Shown piece after piece: positions 42,938-51,259 of a stretch of 64,000 nt of DNA. Source of the stretch: Symbiodinium kawagutii (lineage: Eukaryota; Sar; Dinophyceae; Suessiales; Symbiodiniaceae); contig VSDK01022313.1 in NCBI GenBank assembly GCA_009767595.1, forward strand, positions 259,147 to 323,146, given 5' to 3'. The position numbers were made by a program, and so were the translations under genes. Position 1 is the first letter of the stretch, and every line of letters starts with the position of its first letter. Below the pieces are notes generated by a model, which did no database searches, was not told the DNA's origin, and saw only the letters and a list, made by a program, of their open reading frames with translations.

Positions 42938-45900
42938 TCAACTTTTCCGTGGGGACTTGTTGGGACCAGGTCGAAGCAGCTGTTCGAAGCGGTCCATCTG
43001 CGCAGAGAGAGTAGCTCCCATTTCCTCAGTGATCTCCTTCTTTACGCTCTGAAGGGAAGCCTGCATAGCATGCGTCAAGTTGTCACTTGATTGTTGGACC
43101 TCATGGTGAACCCCCACCAAGTCCTTCTGAGTCTGCGCAAGTTGCTGCTGTACCTGAGTCAGTGCCTGGTCCTGTCCGGCAAGTCGAGTGCCGGTCTCCT
43201 CGAACCAGTGATGAAATTTCTGTCCTTGTACTTGGAGTTCTTGAAGACCAGTCTCCAAACGTTGGATGCGCTGCTCAGCTTGGGGCGGAATGCCTGCTGC
43301 AGTGGTGTTGATCTCCTTGGTGACTGCCACTTGAACTTCAGACTTGAGCTGGTCTGTGAGCGCATCCAGCCTTTTCGAAGGTGCTTGGGGTGCTGCCGCA
43401 GCTTGGGGGCCCTGCCATCCAGACCAAGGATCTTTGCCATCCAACCAGGGATCTCCGCCGTGTGATGATGAGGCAGGTGCACTTCGTTGCATTTGCTTTT
43501 GAACTCGACGAGGTCCAAGCACAGGGGCTGCTTTTTCAGTGACGGTCTTGTCTTTCATCAGGGTGATGAGGACATCGGCACTGTAGGCTGTCATGATGTT
43601 GCACGGTGGAGGCGAGGCAGAGCCCACGTCCCATGCTCCACCTTCCGATGTTCCTCGGGATGGTTGAAGAGGACGAGCATCCCACTTCCAATCTCGGAGC
43701 AGTTTGGCAATCACCGCTCGTTGGAGTCCATGTGGAAGTGGGTGAACTCTGTAGATGTGGGTCACCTGCACCTTGTGAAAGTCGATTCCAGGGCGCAACT
43801 CCTGATGTGTGGTCTCTTCATAAGTTGAGTGAACTCGAAGACCGAAACGATGTTTCATTCTTGCAAGGGAGAGGCCATGTGCTGACAGTTTCAACTTGTG
43901 AACTGCTACCTCCCGATTTGCCCCAGGGATCCAGACAACAGCGTAGCCTTCATCAGTGCCTCTGCTGCCATCATTGCGGGGTTCGAAGTAGATCCCGTCT
44001 GCCAATGTGGGCACCAGTTGTGTCATCGCGGCTTTGGCCACCCTGAGGAAGGCCATGAAGAGTTCAGCTTGATGAGCCGGTAGGGACTTTCCCTCGATGC
44101 TTTGATACCTGCGTCCCCAAATCTCATGCAAGACCTGGTCCAATGGCTCTTCTACCGATGCGTGGAAGTTGCCGCAGTCATGCTTGCAATGGAGAGCAGT
44201 GCAAAGCTTCAACAGTGGCACTTTGTGCAGCAAAAACTTGATTGGTGAAGCCGCAACCTGGGACCAGTCTGCCCCCACCTCGTCACGGTAGATCTGAACT
44301 TTCAGCACCTGAGTTGCCACCACGTCCATCTCGTCAGCAGGGTCAGTGGCCATAAATCTCGTGATTTCGGAGTCCCCAAGTTGCAGCAAACTTCCAGAGA
44401 TCAGCAAAGGATCTTGGGTGGGTTTGAAGGTGGCTGGGAATCGCAACGAGGTAATGTTGGCTGATCCACGAGCTTCCGGTGGCACTTCTTCAGTAAGCAG
44501 CAAACCCAAGGCATCAGTGGAGATGTTCTTGGTCTCTCTGAGGTAAGGTGCTGCCTGTGTGACTGTGCAGATTGCCAGGCCACGGCCATCAGCAATCACT
44601 TGATCAAGTGATATCTGAGGCAAACAGTCACCATCGCCGTCAACAAAGTGCTTGGGGTCAATAGTGAGGAGAAGAGGATCCAGCTGCCATGTTGGCGGTG
44701 GAGATCGACGATTCGGCTTCTTCTCCTTCTTGTTCATTGATATGGAGGCTCCATGCTTGGTCTTGGCTTTCTGCTGAATGAACTCTTGAAGCTCTTCCTT
44801 CAACACAAACTGAAAGTTGGCTCCGGGCTTCGTAGTCAATCCTTTCAGTGACTGCCAGGGGTTGGACTGACGGAGGGCTTGTTGAACAGGGCTGATTCCG
44901 AGTTTGGTCAATGCGGCAGCTGCTCGATCGGCAGCTTTGTGGCTTGGCACTCCCTTGGTGGCCAAGAGTGCAGCCAATTGGGCCTGCAATTCAGGGGAGG
45001 GTCCCATGCCGTAGATCCTGAGGCACCAAGCAGGCTCATAAGTCCAAGAGCGCAGAAGCAGCCATTGGTGAAGTCCAAGGATCCCAGGCTCATCAAAAAG
45101 TCCATAGAAACCCAAGAAGATGCAGGCATGCAGCAGAGCAATCGTTCCACATGTGTGGTTGGCATGCTGCTGATAGATGCTGCAAAGTTGAAGATCCCAT
45201 CGGTCAACCTCCAGAAGTCCGGAGAGTTTGGCAGCAAGTCGACGTGCTTCAGGAGGAATATCCTGATACATGCCGTCGCTCAAAGTCCAGTGAAGACCTC
45301 CATCAACAAAGAGTCCTCTCAAGAGCAGCCAATGTCCTTGGGCCTCGAAGATGCAAAGGATTTGACCATCCATAGTCCACTTGTCGTACAGGTCGAGTCC
45401 AGTGGGCAAAGGATCATCCCGTAGTAGGCAGGCAGCCAATTGAGGATGAAGGAGCAGTGGTCGTTGATCATCTGGCAACATCTGTGCCAACTGAAGCAGA
45501 ACTTCCCAAATGATGGCATCATGGAGGCCAAGTGCCAGGGAGCCCAAACCATTTGCCCTGAGGGTGGGGTATCGTGGTGGCCACAACTGTGGATCCAAGG
45601 TAGTCAGCCGAAGGGACTTCCAGACTCTGAAATCCGCACCATAGACCTTTCCCACACCATCTAAGAGAAAGTTGATGTGGTCCAGTCCATGAGGACGAAG
45701 GGCTTGGAAAAGGAATTGACCACCCGTCAAGAACTCAATCAAGAGCTGCCCTTGGTGAGCAATTCCAATCATGAAGATGCCTGAAGGACGTGGTCGCTCT
45801 TGAAGTCCAACGTCTGACGTGAGGTGGTAAGGTCCTGTATGTCTGTCCATCAAGGTATCCAACGCAAGTGGACGGCCATCACGAGAAATTCCTCCAGCTT

Positions 45901-46351
45901 CATTCCAAGCCAGAGAGATCCTTTGGGCATTGGGGAGCTGCGACACAGTGATAGCGGTGGGGCTGATCACAAACAGTCTGTCTCCAGATCCATCGTGAAT
46001 CTCCAACATCTGAGGGATGTCGTCCATGGAGGCAGCAAACAAAGTGGAGGTCTGCCGCAGGAGCTCTTCTTGGTAGGCTTTCAACCATTCATCAGGGTGA
46101 GGTAGTGGTGCTTGATCCAGTGCCTTCGCCACATTGTAGCGCAAGTGGCCATAGATCCATACCATTTGCATCGGCGATGCAACTAAAGCCCAAAAGTGCC
46201 AGTGACTCTCTGGGTCCATGAACGAAGTTGACTGCATCGGGCACTCCTTGCAAGAGCGCGACTTCACGAGGGTGCAAGTAGCGGGGATTGCTGTGCACCT
46301 TTGACTGCACAAAGCAGCCACGTAGTCCTTTGTGGCGTAGTGATGCCTCAC
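42938..46351 (-). CDS. Retrotransposon middle frame: DNMT tail, C48-like protease, coiled coil
   Basis: 1137 codons. The first ~55 are out-of-frame DNMT sequence; real coding begins near 46190 with DNMT motif X (residues 58-70). Residues ~300-410 match the Ulp1/C48 cysteine-protease layout: His340 (GHWLLL), Asp359 (TLSDG), then QQHANHTCG with Gln395 six residues before Cys401, the classical His-Asp-Gln-Cys order and spacing. Residues 715-735 hold a Cys/His cluster (HCKHDCGNFH). Residues 967-978 carry a DPW repeat. Residues ~995-1125 are a long heptad-rich coiled coil like an ORF1p multimerisation region. It ends with TGA at 42938-42940; the same frame continues open into the endonuclease. Likely roles are polyprotein processing or deubiquitinase/deSUMOylase activity plus RNP assembly; these roles are inferred. 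Confidence 0.75.
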   Translation of the reverse strand: MRHHYATKDYVAALCSQRCTAIPATCTLVKSRSCKECPMQSTSFMDPESHWHFWALVASPMQMVWIYGHLRYNVAKALDQAPLPHPDEWLKAYQEELLRQTSTLFAASMDDIPQMLEIHDGSGDRLFVISPTAITVSQLPNAQRISLAWNEAGGISRDGRPLALDTLMDRHTGPYHLTSDVGLQERPRPSGIFMIGIAHQGQLLIEFLTGGQFLFQALRPHGLDHINFLLDGVGKVYGADFRVWKSLRLTTLDPQLWPPRYPTLRANGLGSLALGLHDAIIWEVLLQLAQMLPDDQRPLLLHPQLAACLLRDDPLPTGLDLYDKWTMDGQILCIFEAQGHWLLLRGLFVDGGLHWTLSDGMYQDIPPEARRLAAKLSGLLEVDRWDLQLCSIYQQHANHTCGTIALLHACIFLGFYGLFDEPGILGLHQWLLLRSWTYEPAWCLRIYGMGPSPELQAQLAALLATKGVPSHKAADRAAAALTKLGISPVQQALRQSNPWQSLKGLTTKPGANFQFVLKEELQEFIQQKAKTKHGASISMNKKEKKPNRRSPPPTWQLDPLLLTIDPKHFVDGDGDCLPQISLDQVIADGRGLAICTVTQAAPYLRETKNISTDALGLLLTEEVPPEARGSANITSLRFPATFKPTQDPLLISGSLLQLGDSEITRFMATDPADEMDVVATQVLKVQIYRDEVGADWSQVAASPIKFLLHKVPLLKLCTALHCKHDCGNFHASVEEPLDQVLHEIWGRRYQSIEGKSLPAHQAELFMAFLRVAKAAMTQLVPTLADGIYFEPRNDGSRGTDEGYAVVWIPGANREVAVHKLKLSAHGLSLARMKHRFGLRVHSTYEETTHQELRPGIDFHKVQVTHIYRVHPLPHGLQRAVIAKLLRDWKWDARPLQPSRGTSEGGAWDVGSASPPPCNIMTAYSADVLITLMKDKTVTEKAAPVLGPRRVQKQMQRSAPASSSHGGDPWLDGKDPWSGWQGPQAAAAPQAPSKRLDALTDQLKSEVQVAVTKEINTTAAGIPPQAEQRIQRLETGLQELQVQGQKFHHWFEETGTRLAGQDQALTQVQQQLAQTQKDLVGVHHEVQQSSDNLTHAMQASLQSVKKEITEEMGATLSAQMDRFEQLLRPGPNKSPRKS

Positions 46352-47372
46352 AAAAACCTCTGCTTCTGCAGCCGCAAGGGCAGGCAGTGAGGGCGTTTCC
46401 GTATGAATGTAAGAATGTGTTCGCCTTCAGGGACAGGTTGAGGACACGATGGTCGTCACCGAATGCTGGGTTGCAGTAGGCCTCCAACTCGAATCCAAAC
46501 AACTGCAGGTCATCTTCATCCGGTTCACTCCAAGCTCCCCAGTCTCCGAAGACGTCTCCACAGCACTGGTACGAGGTACATGGCGTCCAGGGCTGCATGC
46601 CGTAGACGTTCCAGGCCTTCGGAAGCAAAAGCGCCCACCACCTAGCCCGCCGACAGGGCCAGCGATCAGCTAAGTCCAAGTAGATCTCGAGGATGTCATA
46701 CTCCATGGCATCTGCAAAAGCCCGAAGCCCTGCTTGAACTTCAGGTTGTTGTCCAGCTGCAGGGACACACTCAAAGATGACGGTCTGGCTCTGAAGAAGG
46801 TAGGCTATCCTGAGTCCTGCCCAGAAAACACGCATTCGTGGATCCTTGGCTCCAAGCATCAATCCCTGAGACGAGAACGGCTGGCAAGGAAATCCCATGG
46901 TAGTGGTCCCTGGTGTCCCTCCAAATGATTGGTGGATGACTTTGGCGCTAGCGGGGTCGCAAATGTCCAATTGTAGGACATGTCCATGTGTGTTGGCTCG
47001 CAAGTGTTCAACTGAGAGCCTGCACTTGTCAACTGAGACCTTGGGAGAACCCCCAAGAAAGACACTGCCGATACCCATACCTCCAAGACCAGCACACAGC
47101 TCCAAGATCTGCGGAGAGAGATCGGCAGCTGCAGTTGTTTCAATGCTCCACGAGGTGGACTGTGAACCCAGAAAGCAAATGCCATCATCCAAGGTGAATG
47201 AGAAGTCATACAAGGTGTGCTTGCCAGGAGTCAGCGCGGCCCCACTTACCACCACAGGAACTAGCGAAGGCAGCATGTGACCCATAGCCAAACCATCAGA
47301 GACTTCATGGATGAGAACCACCCCATCATAGTAGCCAGAATCATCTGAGCAACCACCGAATAGCGACTCCAT
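46092..47372 (-). CDS. Retrotransposon-encoded cytosine-5 DNA methyltransferase
   Basis: C5-MTase motifs appear in the normal order: motif I ELCAGLGG (SAM binding), an acidic strand VSVDKC, motif IV GFPCQPFS with the catalytic Cys, motif VI as ECV in place of the usual ENV, motif VIII CRRARWW, a target-recognition stretch, then motif IX (YLHPREVALLQGVPD). Motif X (LVASPMQ) lies in the next frame, after a +1 shift near 46185-46195, so this frame ends with about 30 out-of-frame residues. The frame is open upstream to 47489, but the first ATG is at 47372, inside the element. Expected activity: methylation of C in DNA using S-adenosylmethionine, possibly of the element's own cDNA or of the host genome. 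It could instead be catalytically dead; the Asn-to-Cys change in motif VI is unusual, but the catalytic Cys and the motif VI Glu remain. Confidence 0.88.
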   Translation of the reverse strand: MESLFGGCSDDSGYYDGVVLIHEVSDGLAMGHMLPSLVPVVVSGAALTPGKHTLYDFSFTLDDGICFLGSQSTSWSIETTAAADLSPQILELCAGLGGMGIGSVFLGGSPKVSVDKCRLSVEHLRANTHGHVLQLDICDPASAKVIHQSFGGTPGTTTMGFPCQPFSSQGLMLGAKDPRMRVFWAGLRIAYLLQSQTVIFECVPAAGQQPEVQAGLRAFADAMEYDILEIYLDLADRWPCRRARWWALLLPKAWNVYGMQPWTPCTSYQCCGDVFGDWGAWSEPDEDDLQLFGFELEAYCNPAFGDDHRVLNLSLKANTFLHSYGNALTACPCGCRSRGFCEASLRHKGLRGCFVQSKVHSNPRYLHPREVALLQGVPDAVNFVHGPRESLALLGFSCIADANGMDLWPLALQCGEGTGSSTTTSP

Positions 47373-47448
47373 GGAGGATGATACAACGAGGTCCCAATTT
47401 TCAGTCGAAACAGCCACACTAGGCTGGAAAGAGATTGGGCCAATGGCT

Positions 47449-47464
47449 AGGACAGCGACAGTTA
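47449..47464. repeat. Target-site duplication, copy at element 5' end
   Basis: Perfect 16-bp match to 37757-37772. It places the 5' end of the element at 47448, so the part of the open frame upstream of 47448 is host flank. The first in-frame ATG of the DNMT (47372) lies inside the element. Confidence 0.85.
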
Positions 47465-47493
47465 AAATCCACAACACAAAGTCTTGTGCTCAG

Positions 47494-47664
47494 GTACACG
47501 CGCTTGCAGTGCGGCTCGCGCGACCGGGGCCAAACCAATGCGACCGGGACTCGCAGCGATCATGGCTGGTGGTTGGGAAGCGGTTGAATCAAGGAGCTTG
47601 TGGTATCCAGCTCTTGAAAACGGGAGCCAAGGAGCTTCCAGGAGTAGCCTATCCAAAGGGTTAA
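47494..47664 (+). CDS. Host-gene exon right of the retrotransposon
   Basis: Acceptor TGTGCTCAG 29 bp beyond the TSD. VHALAVRLARPGPNQCDRDS then QRSWLVVGKRLNQGACGIQL, ending YPKG and TAA. Phase 0, compatible with direct joining to 37458. Confidence 0.65.
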   Translation, partial: VHALAVRLARPGPNQCDRDSQRSWLVVGKRLNQGACGIQLLKTGAKELPGVAYPKG

Positions 47665-47684
47665 GTTAACTTCACTAAATTTAT

Positions 47685-47780
47685 TAATTAGATAGATCCC
47701 CTTGGTTAGATAGATCCCCTTGGTTAAATTGGTTATCTATTATCTAACCAGGATCATTTAAATTTGGTTAGATAGATCCC
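47685..47780 (+). repeat. Direct repeat of GTTAGATAGATCCCCTT
   Basis: TTAGATAGATCCCCTT occurs three times (about 47687, 47704, 47769). Non-coding. Confidence 0.7.
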
Positions 47781-47784
47781 CTTC

Positions 47785-47882
47785 ATGTTGTAGCCAGCAC
47801 TGCCCGTGCTTGTGTCATAACAAGGATCGGGTGCCCACCGTCCAGTGCGGTGACCCTTGCCATTGCCATGGTGATACTCTAA
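47785..47882 (+). CDS. Possible exon, unknown protein
   Basis: HVVASTARACVITRIGCPPS then SAVTLAIAMVIL and TAA. Confidence 0.45.
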
Positions 47883-48202
47883 GGAGGTGGGGACTGACGT
47901 TTGAACATTTACAGCTATTTTGGTTTACATAGAGATTATTCAAGTATGAATCAGCATAAATAATAGAACTATAGAACATATATGTTTAAGATCAACATGA
48001 CTATACCTTTGGTACAGGTACGTCTATATATTTTGATTTAGATTGAGATATACGTGTTTCTTCAGATAGGGGAAACCTGAACGTAATGGTTGGTTTATAA
48101 ACAAGCAATGATTGATATAAAGGATAGGATGATAAATCCACCCAGGCACTTCTGGCCATGTTTGACCAATCCTCCACCCTGCTTAGCCATTCCAAACCAA
48201 CC

Positions 48203-48262
48203 ATCCGCACCAACTCATGGCACTCCCAGGTCCATCCGCACCAACTCATGGCACTCCCAGGT
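48203..48262 (+). repeat. 30-bp tandem duplication at an exon boundary
   Basis: TCCGCACCAACTCATGGCAC plus TCCCAGG occurs twice in tandem (30-bp period). The second copy supplies the acceptor of the exon at 48262. Confidence 0.8.
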
Positions 48263-48413
48263 GTTTACCCTGGAGTACGACTTGCTGTGTCCCGTTCAGC
48301 TGCCACACCATTCAGGCGAGATCGGCCACCAGCGACATAGCACAGGGTCTTGGAACGATTCGTTGGTTTCTGACAAGGGCAAGTACCAGATAGTAGTGTA
48401 CCGGCTATGGTAG
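48262..48413 (+). CDS. Coding exon, unknown protein
   Basis: Acceptor CTCCCAG. VFTLEYDLLCPVQLPHHSGE then IGHQRHSTGSWNDSLVSDKG, open to TAG. Confidence 0.65.
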
Positions 48414-48636
48414 ATATGGTAGATGTGGTCGATATGTATGTTGATATTAATATATTTGTGCATTTACATCTATGTTTTTGTTTATTATATAGTTACACAG
48501 TTATGCCTATACTTTATTTTTTTGTCTCTATATAATGTGTTATTTTCTATGTGCAACTTGTCGCTGGGGTTGTAAATTCCAATTAATAACGTTTGGGGTT
48601 CCATGCCCTTCGCATGATGACATGTAGTCATTGCAG

Positions 48637-48774
48637 CCCAGTGTATCACACGAGACATGGCGCGGGTTCACTGTGTGGTTTCTTCCAGCCAGCCATGACG
48701 GCCGAGGTGTGCATATGCTCACCAGCACGCTGCGGATGTGGTACACTTCAATGATGGCCTGCGTCCAGCACTGA
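48637..48774 (+). CDS. Terminal coding exon, unknown protein
   Basis: Acceptor CATTGCAG. SVSHETWRGFTVWFLPASHD then GRGVHMLTSTLRMWYTSMMA, ending CVQH and TGA. A minus frame (48540-48803) overlaps. Confidence 0.55.
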   Translation, partial: PSVSHETWRGFTVWFLPASHDGRGVHMLTSTLRMWYTSMMACVQH

Positions 48775-49242
48775 GTGCGAAGCAGCGCCACTGTCCGTTC
48801 CAAGCGTCAGCGACGTTGAAGTGTTTAGGGGTGCATGTGTTCACTCCTGTTTTTGTTGGGTTTTGCCATTCTTTCGAACATGTTCACACCACCTGGTTGA
48901 GCAGTGGTTAAGTGATGGTTAAGCAGTGGTGACTGGTTAATCCACAGATCACGACTTGAGCGTGAGGAAAGGTTTCTTCAAAACACTGTTTTGGACATGT
49001 TATTTTTCTTCTGAAAAAGTATTATCCTGCGTGTAGTGATTTAGAGCATTCAACGATCTACCGCCAGCTAACCTGGGTTGCAAATCGCTGTCAGTTTCAT
49101 GTGGCTGCTTTGCCACTCACAACTCTATAGCTTTGCTGATCTAAAAGAAGCAGCTGGTTGTTCACCACTGAGGGATGGTTGATGATGGTTGAGGCGCATA
49201 TCATGAGCTGGGCTGCGTCTCAACCGCTGAAAACGCCACCAG

Positions 49243-49470
49243 GTGATGCACATCGTGGCTCCCAGAGATCTGCCCTTTGCAACTCACAACATGATCGTTG
49301 CCCGCTCCTCAGCGTGCTGCACCTGCATTCTGATTCTGGGAGAAGAGGTGCCTATGTTTTTGCAACGTCGCCAAGGTGGTGACGGCGGTTGTTTCATGAG
49401 CCTAAGAAATGTTGTATTAGAATTGGCATACTTATGGGTTTCTATAGTTTACCTATGTTTACCTACTTGA
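49243..49470 (+). CDS. Coding exon, unknown protein
   Basis: Acceptor GCCACCAG. VMHIVAPRDLPFATHNMIVA then RSSACCTCILILGEEVPMFL and QRRQGGDGGC, open to TGA. Confidence 0.7.
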   Translation: MMHIVAPRDLPFATHNMIVARSSACCTCILILGEEVPMFLQRRQGGDGGCFMSLRNVVLELAYLWVSIVYLCLPT

Positions 49471-49542
49471 CTCAGAAGCAGGGGCCCAACTTGTACATTT
49501 GAAGTTCGGCATTAGCTACTGCAGCAGTGGTTGAAAGCCCAG

Positions 49543-49634
49543 AACTTTTGACAAGGAGAATACGCTCAGTGTCGCCGTTCGAGAAGAAGATGGACTGACA
49601 AATGAGGCACGAAGGGTCGAAGAAGCTAGCCGGC
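49543..49634 (+). CDS. Coding exon with GC donor
   Basis: Acceptor AAGCCCAG. TFDKENTLSVAVREEDGLTN then EARRVEEASR. Ends at AGCCGGC|GCAAGT, a near-ideal GC donor. The minus strand is also open (CLICQ..GDTERILL). Confidence 0.5.
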
Positions 49635-49761
49635 GCAAGTGAGGTGATCACAAGTGTCATTTTACCAAGTTGCTGGCTAACTGATGATTTGTGGTGCTTA
49701 ATGAAGGATCATGAAGGATCATTATCGCAACTCTATGATGATGAAGTGATTAATTATGTTT

Positions 49762-49795
49762 GTCCTCATCGTCATCGTCATCGTCATCGTCATCC

Positions 49796-49844
<49 letters not shown>

Positions 49845-49845
49845 G
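49762..49845 (+). repeat. (ATC)n/(GTC)n microsatellite
   Basis: CATCGT units passing into pure CATCAT. The His- or Ile-rich frames are artefacts. Confidence 0.95.
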
Positions 49846-49854
49846 ATCCATCAC

Positions 49855-49935
49855 ATAGATTGGACACCGCCGGAACTTGTTGACCCGGGAAGGATGTTAC
49901 AGACGTCGCTGGTTGATATCGCTGGGATTCCGCAG
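49855..49935 (+). CDS. Coding exon, unknown protein
   Basis: WTPPELVDPGRMLQTSLVDI then AGIP, donor CCGCA|GTAGTT. Confidence 0.5.
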
Positions 49936-49967
49936 TAGTTTGGTGTGGTCAAAATTGAATTGAGGGT

Positions 49968-50153
49968 TTGTTCGGGACTGTTGGAAGCAATCAGCTGAGT
50001 AAGCCATCAGCCAACGCAAAAAACCTCAAGCAGTTCTGGAAGTGTGAAATTGCAAAGCAGATAGGTTCGCCGAGGAATCTTTTGGGGAATGTTTTGGAGC
50101 ATGCTTGGAATCCAAGAGTCTCCCCACAAGAACTCGTGACCTGTTGTAGTTGA
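49968..50153 (+). CDS. Coding exon, unknown protein
   Basis: GSNQLSKPSANAKNLKQFWK then CEIAKQIGSPRNLLGNVLEH, open to TGA. Confidence 0.55.
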   Translation: MFGTVGSNQLSKPSANAKNLKQFWKCEIAKQIGSPRNLLGNVLEHAWNPRVSPQELVTCCS

Positions 50154-50235
50154 ACCATCATAGTGGAACCAGCGCTCGTCTCAGCTCAGCAAAGCTGGGT
50201 CTATGGTAGCATCCTCACCCCTCAGCTGGTTGGTG

Positions 50236-50283
50236 TGCCAGGCGTGCCCCATCTGCCTGGAAAATTTCCAAGTTGGTGACAAG
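50236..50283 (+). CDS. RING-H2 finger protein, exon with first Cys pair
   Basis: VCQACPICLENFQVGDK: the CPIC pair and acidic/GD loop typical of RING fingers in E3 ubiquitin ligases. Followed by a GC-AG intron (50284-50362). Phase 0 to 50363. Confidence 0.7.
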
Positions 50284-50362
50284 GCAAGGCCACTGCTGCG
50301 CCGTGGTGGATGCTGTAGCAGTCACTGGTTGCTTCTCTGCCGTGGCTTGCCATGGCGCCCAG
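50284..50362 (+). other. 79-bp GC-AG intron
   Basis: Begins GCAAGG, ends CGCCCAG. Its removal joins QVGDK to VRRLPCMHLFH, the exact RING spacing. Confidence 0.7.
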
Positions 50363-50395
50363 GTCAGGCGTTTACCCTGCATGCATCTCTTCCAC
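50363..50395 (+). CDS. RING-H2 finger protein, exon with Cys-His-His
   Basis: VRRLPCMHLFH supplies the C-x-H-x2-H ligands. Donor CTTCCAC|GTGGTT. The following short piece with the next Cys was not located. Confidence 0.65.
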
Positions 50396-50799
50396 GTGGT
50401 TGGCTTGCGCCTTACCCGAGAAGCAGGAGACAAACAGAATATCACCGGCCATTGCCATCGCTACCTTGTTCTTCCAACATTTGATTGTTGTCATTTTGCA
50501 TACTGCTGCATGCTAGTCACGCTAGGTACTTACATGCTTGCACCTACATGGGAGAAAACGCCTGAGAAAAGCCTTCCGATTGCTTCACCATGGGCGGTAG
50601 CTTAGGTGGAGAGGCTTCCGTGCAGGGCCGGCATTGCAATATCGACAGGCCACGGCCCTAGATTCTGCCCGGTGAAAATGCCTCCAACCACCAGTATTGA
50701 TCCGAGTGATTTGCCACAACCAGGGTTCACCACATTTCGCCATGGTTCACCATGGTTCACCCATATTTCATATTTGTTCATGTTGCTGGTTTTGGTCAG

Positions 50800-50872
50800 G
50801 AAAAAGCCACAGTGAATCCATGATGCAGCGGAGCAAGTCCACCCAACTCTCCCCGCTGTTTAAGGTTGTCCT
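50800..50872 (+). CDS. Possible exon, unknown protein
   Basis: Acceptor TTGGTCAG. KSHSESMMQRSKSTQLSPLF-K, donor TTTAAG|GTTGTC. It does not fit within a RING, so it may belong to another transcript. Confidence 0.5.
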
Positions 50873-51259
50873 GAAACTGAGCTGGTTTTGCATTCTTAAA
50901 AATTATAAGCCATCATTCATGATAATGTAAACCATGCTTCCCCACCATGTACAGACACCCTCACATCACCGCTGTTGAAACCTGCAACCCATTTGGAGCC
51001 GCAACAAATGGAGCAGGGATGATAGCTGGGTAAGGCACTTTGAAAAGTGGTCGGGATACCCAAATGGTGAAGCTGATGCCACAGAAAGATTTGTATTTTT
51101 ACATATCTAATGTTACAGTTACAGGTTTTCCAATGAGTTTGGTCATAGAACCTGATCTTTGGACATCAAACGCCTTGATTCATACAACATGAAGACCTCC
51201 GAACCCTCCCGGTTCTCCCCAGCCATGGATCGTCGCGGCCCTTGAGCTGCACACTCCAG

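Larger units (their letters stand above)
37773..47448 (-). mobile_element. Full-length non-LTR retrotransposon carrying a DNA methyltransferase
   Basis: About 9.68 kb, transcribed leftward. It is bounded by a perfect 16-bp direct repeat (AGGACAGCGACAGTTA at 37757-37772 and 47449-47464), which I read as the target-site duplication. There are no LTRs and no poly-A tail at the 3' end. Coding order in element sense: C5-DNMT (47372-46092), a large middle frame with C48-like protease and coiled coil (46351-42938), endonuclease (42880-40592), then RT, zinc knuckle and RNase H (40980-37849). The 5' and 3' untranslated parts are each about 76 nt. DNMT capture by dinoflagellate retrotransposons has been reported (de Mendoza and colleagues, 2018). 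This copy keeps all domains but has two frameshifts and one in-frame TGA. The element lies in a probable host intron, antisense to the host exons. Confidence 0.9.

Noticed and set aside
42938-47280. + frames (e.g. 43606-44046, 44879-45424, 46897-47280)
   Set aside because: Antisense shadows of the DNMT and protease frames.
47373-47489. Signal-peptide-like N-terminus (MLWILTVAVLAIG) on the DNMT
   Set aside because: It relies on a GTG start, and the upstream half falls outside the element, beyond the target-site duplication at 47449; the first ATG inside is at 47372.
49472-49660. Minus-strand RING-like CLICQ...GDTERILL
   Set aside because: Only the first Cys pair is present and no continuation was found; the + strand exon with a GC donor explains the stretch better.
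49756-49883. Poly-His and poly-Ile frames
   Set aside because: Translation of the (ATC)n microsatellite, not a histidine-rich protein.
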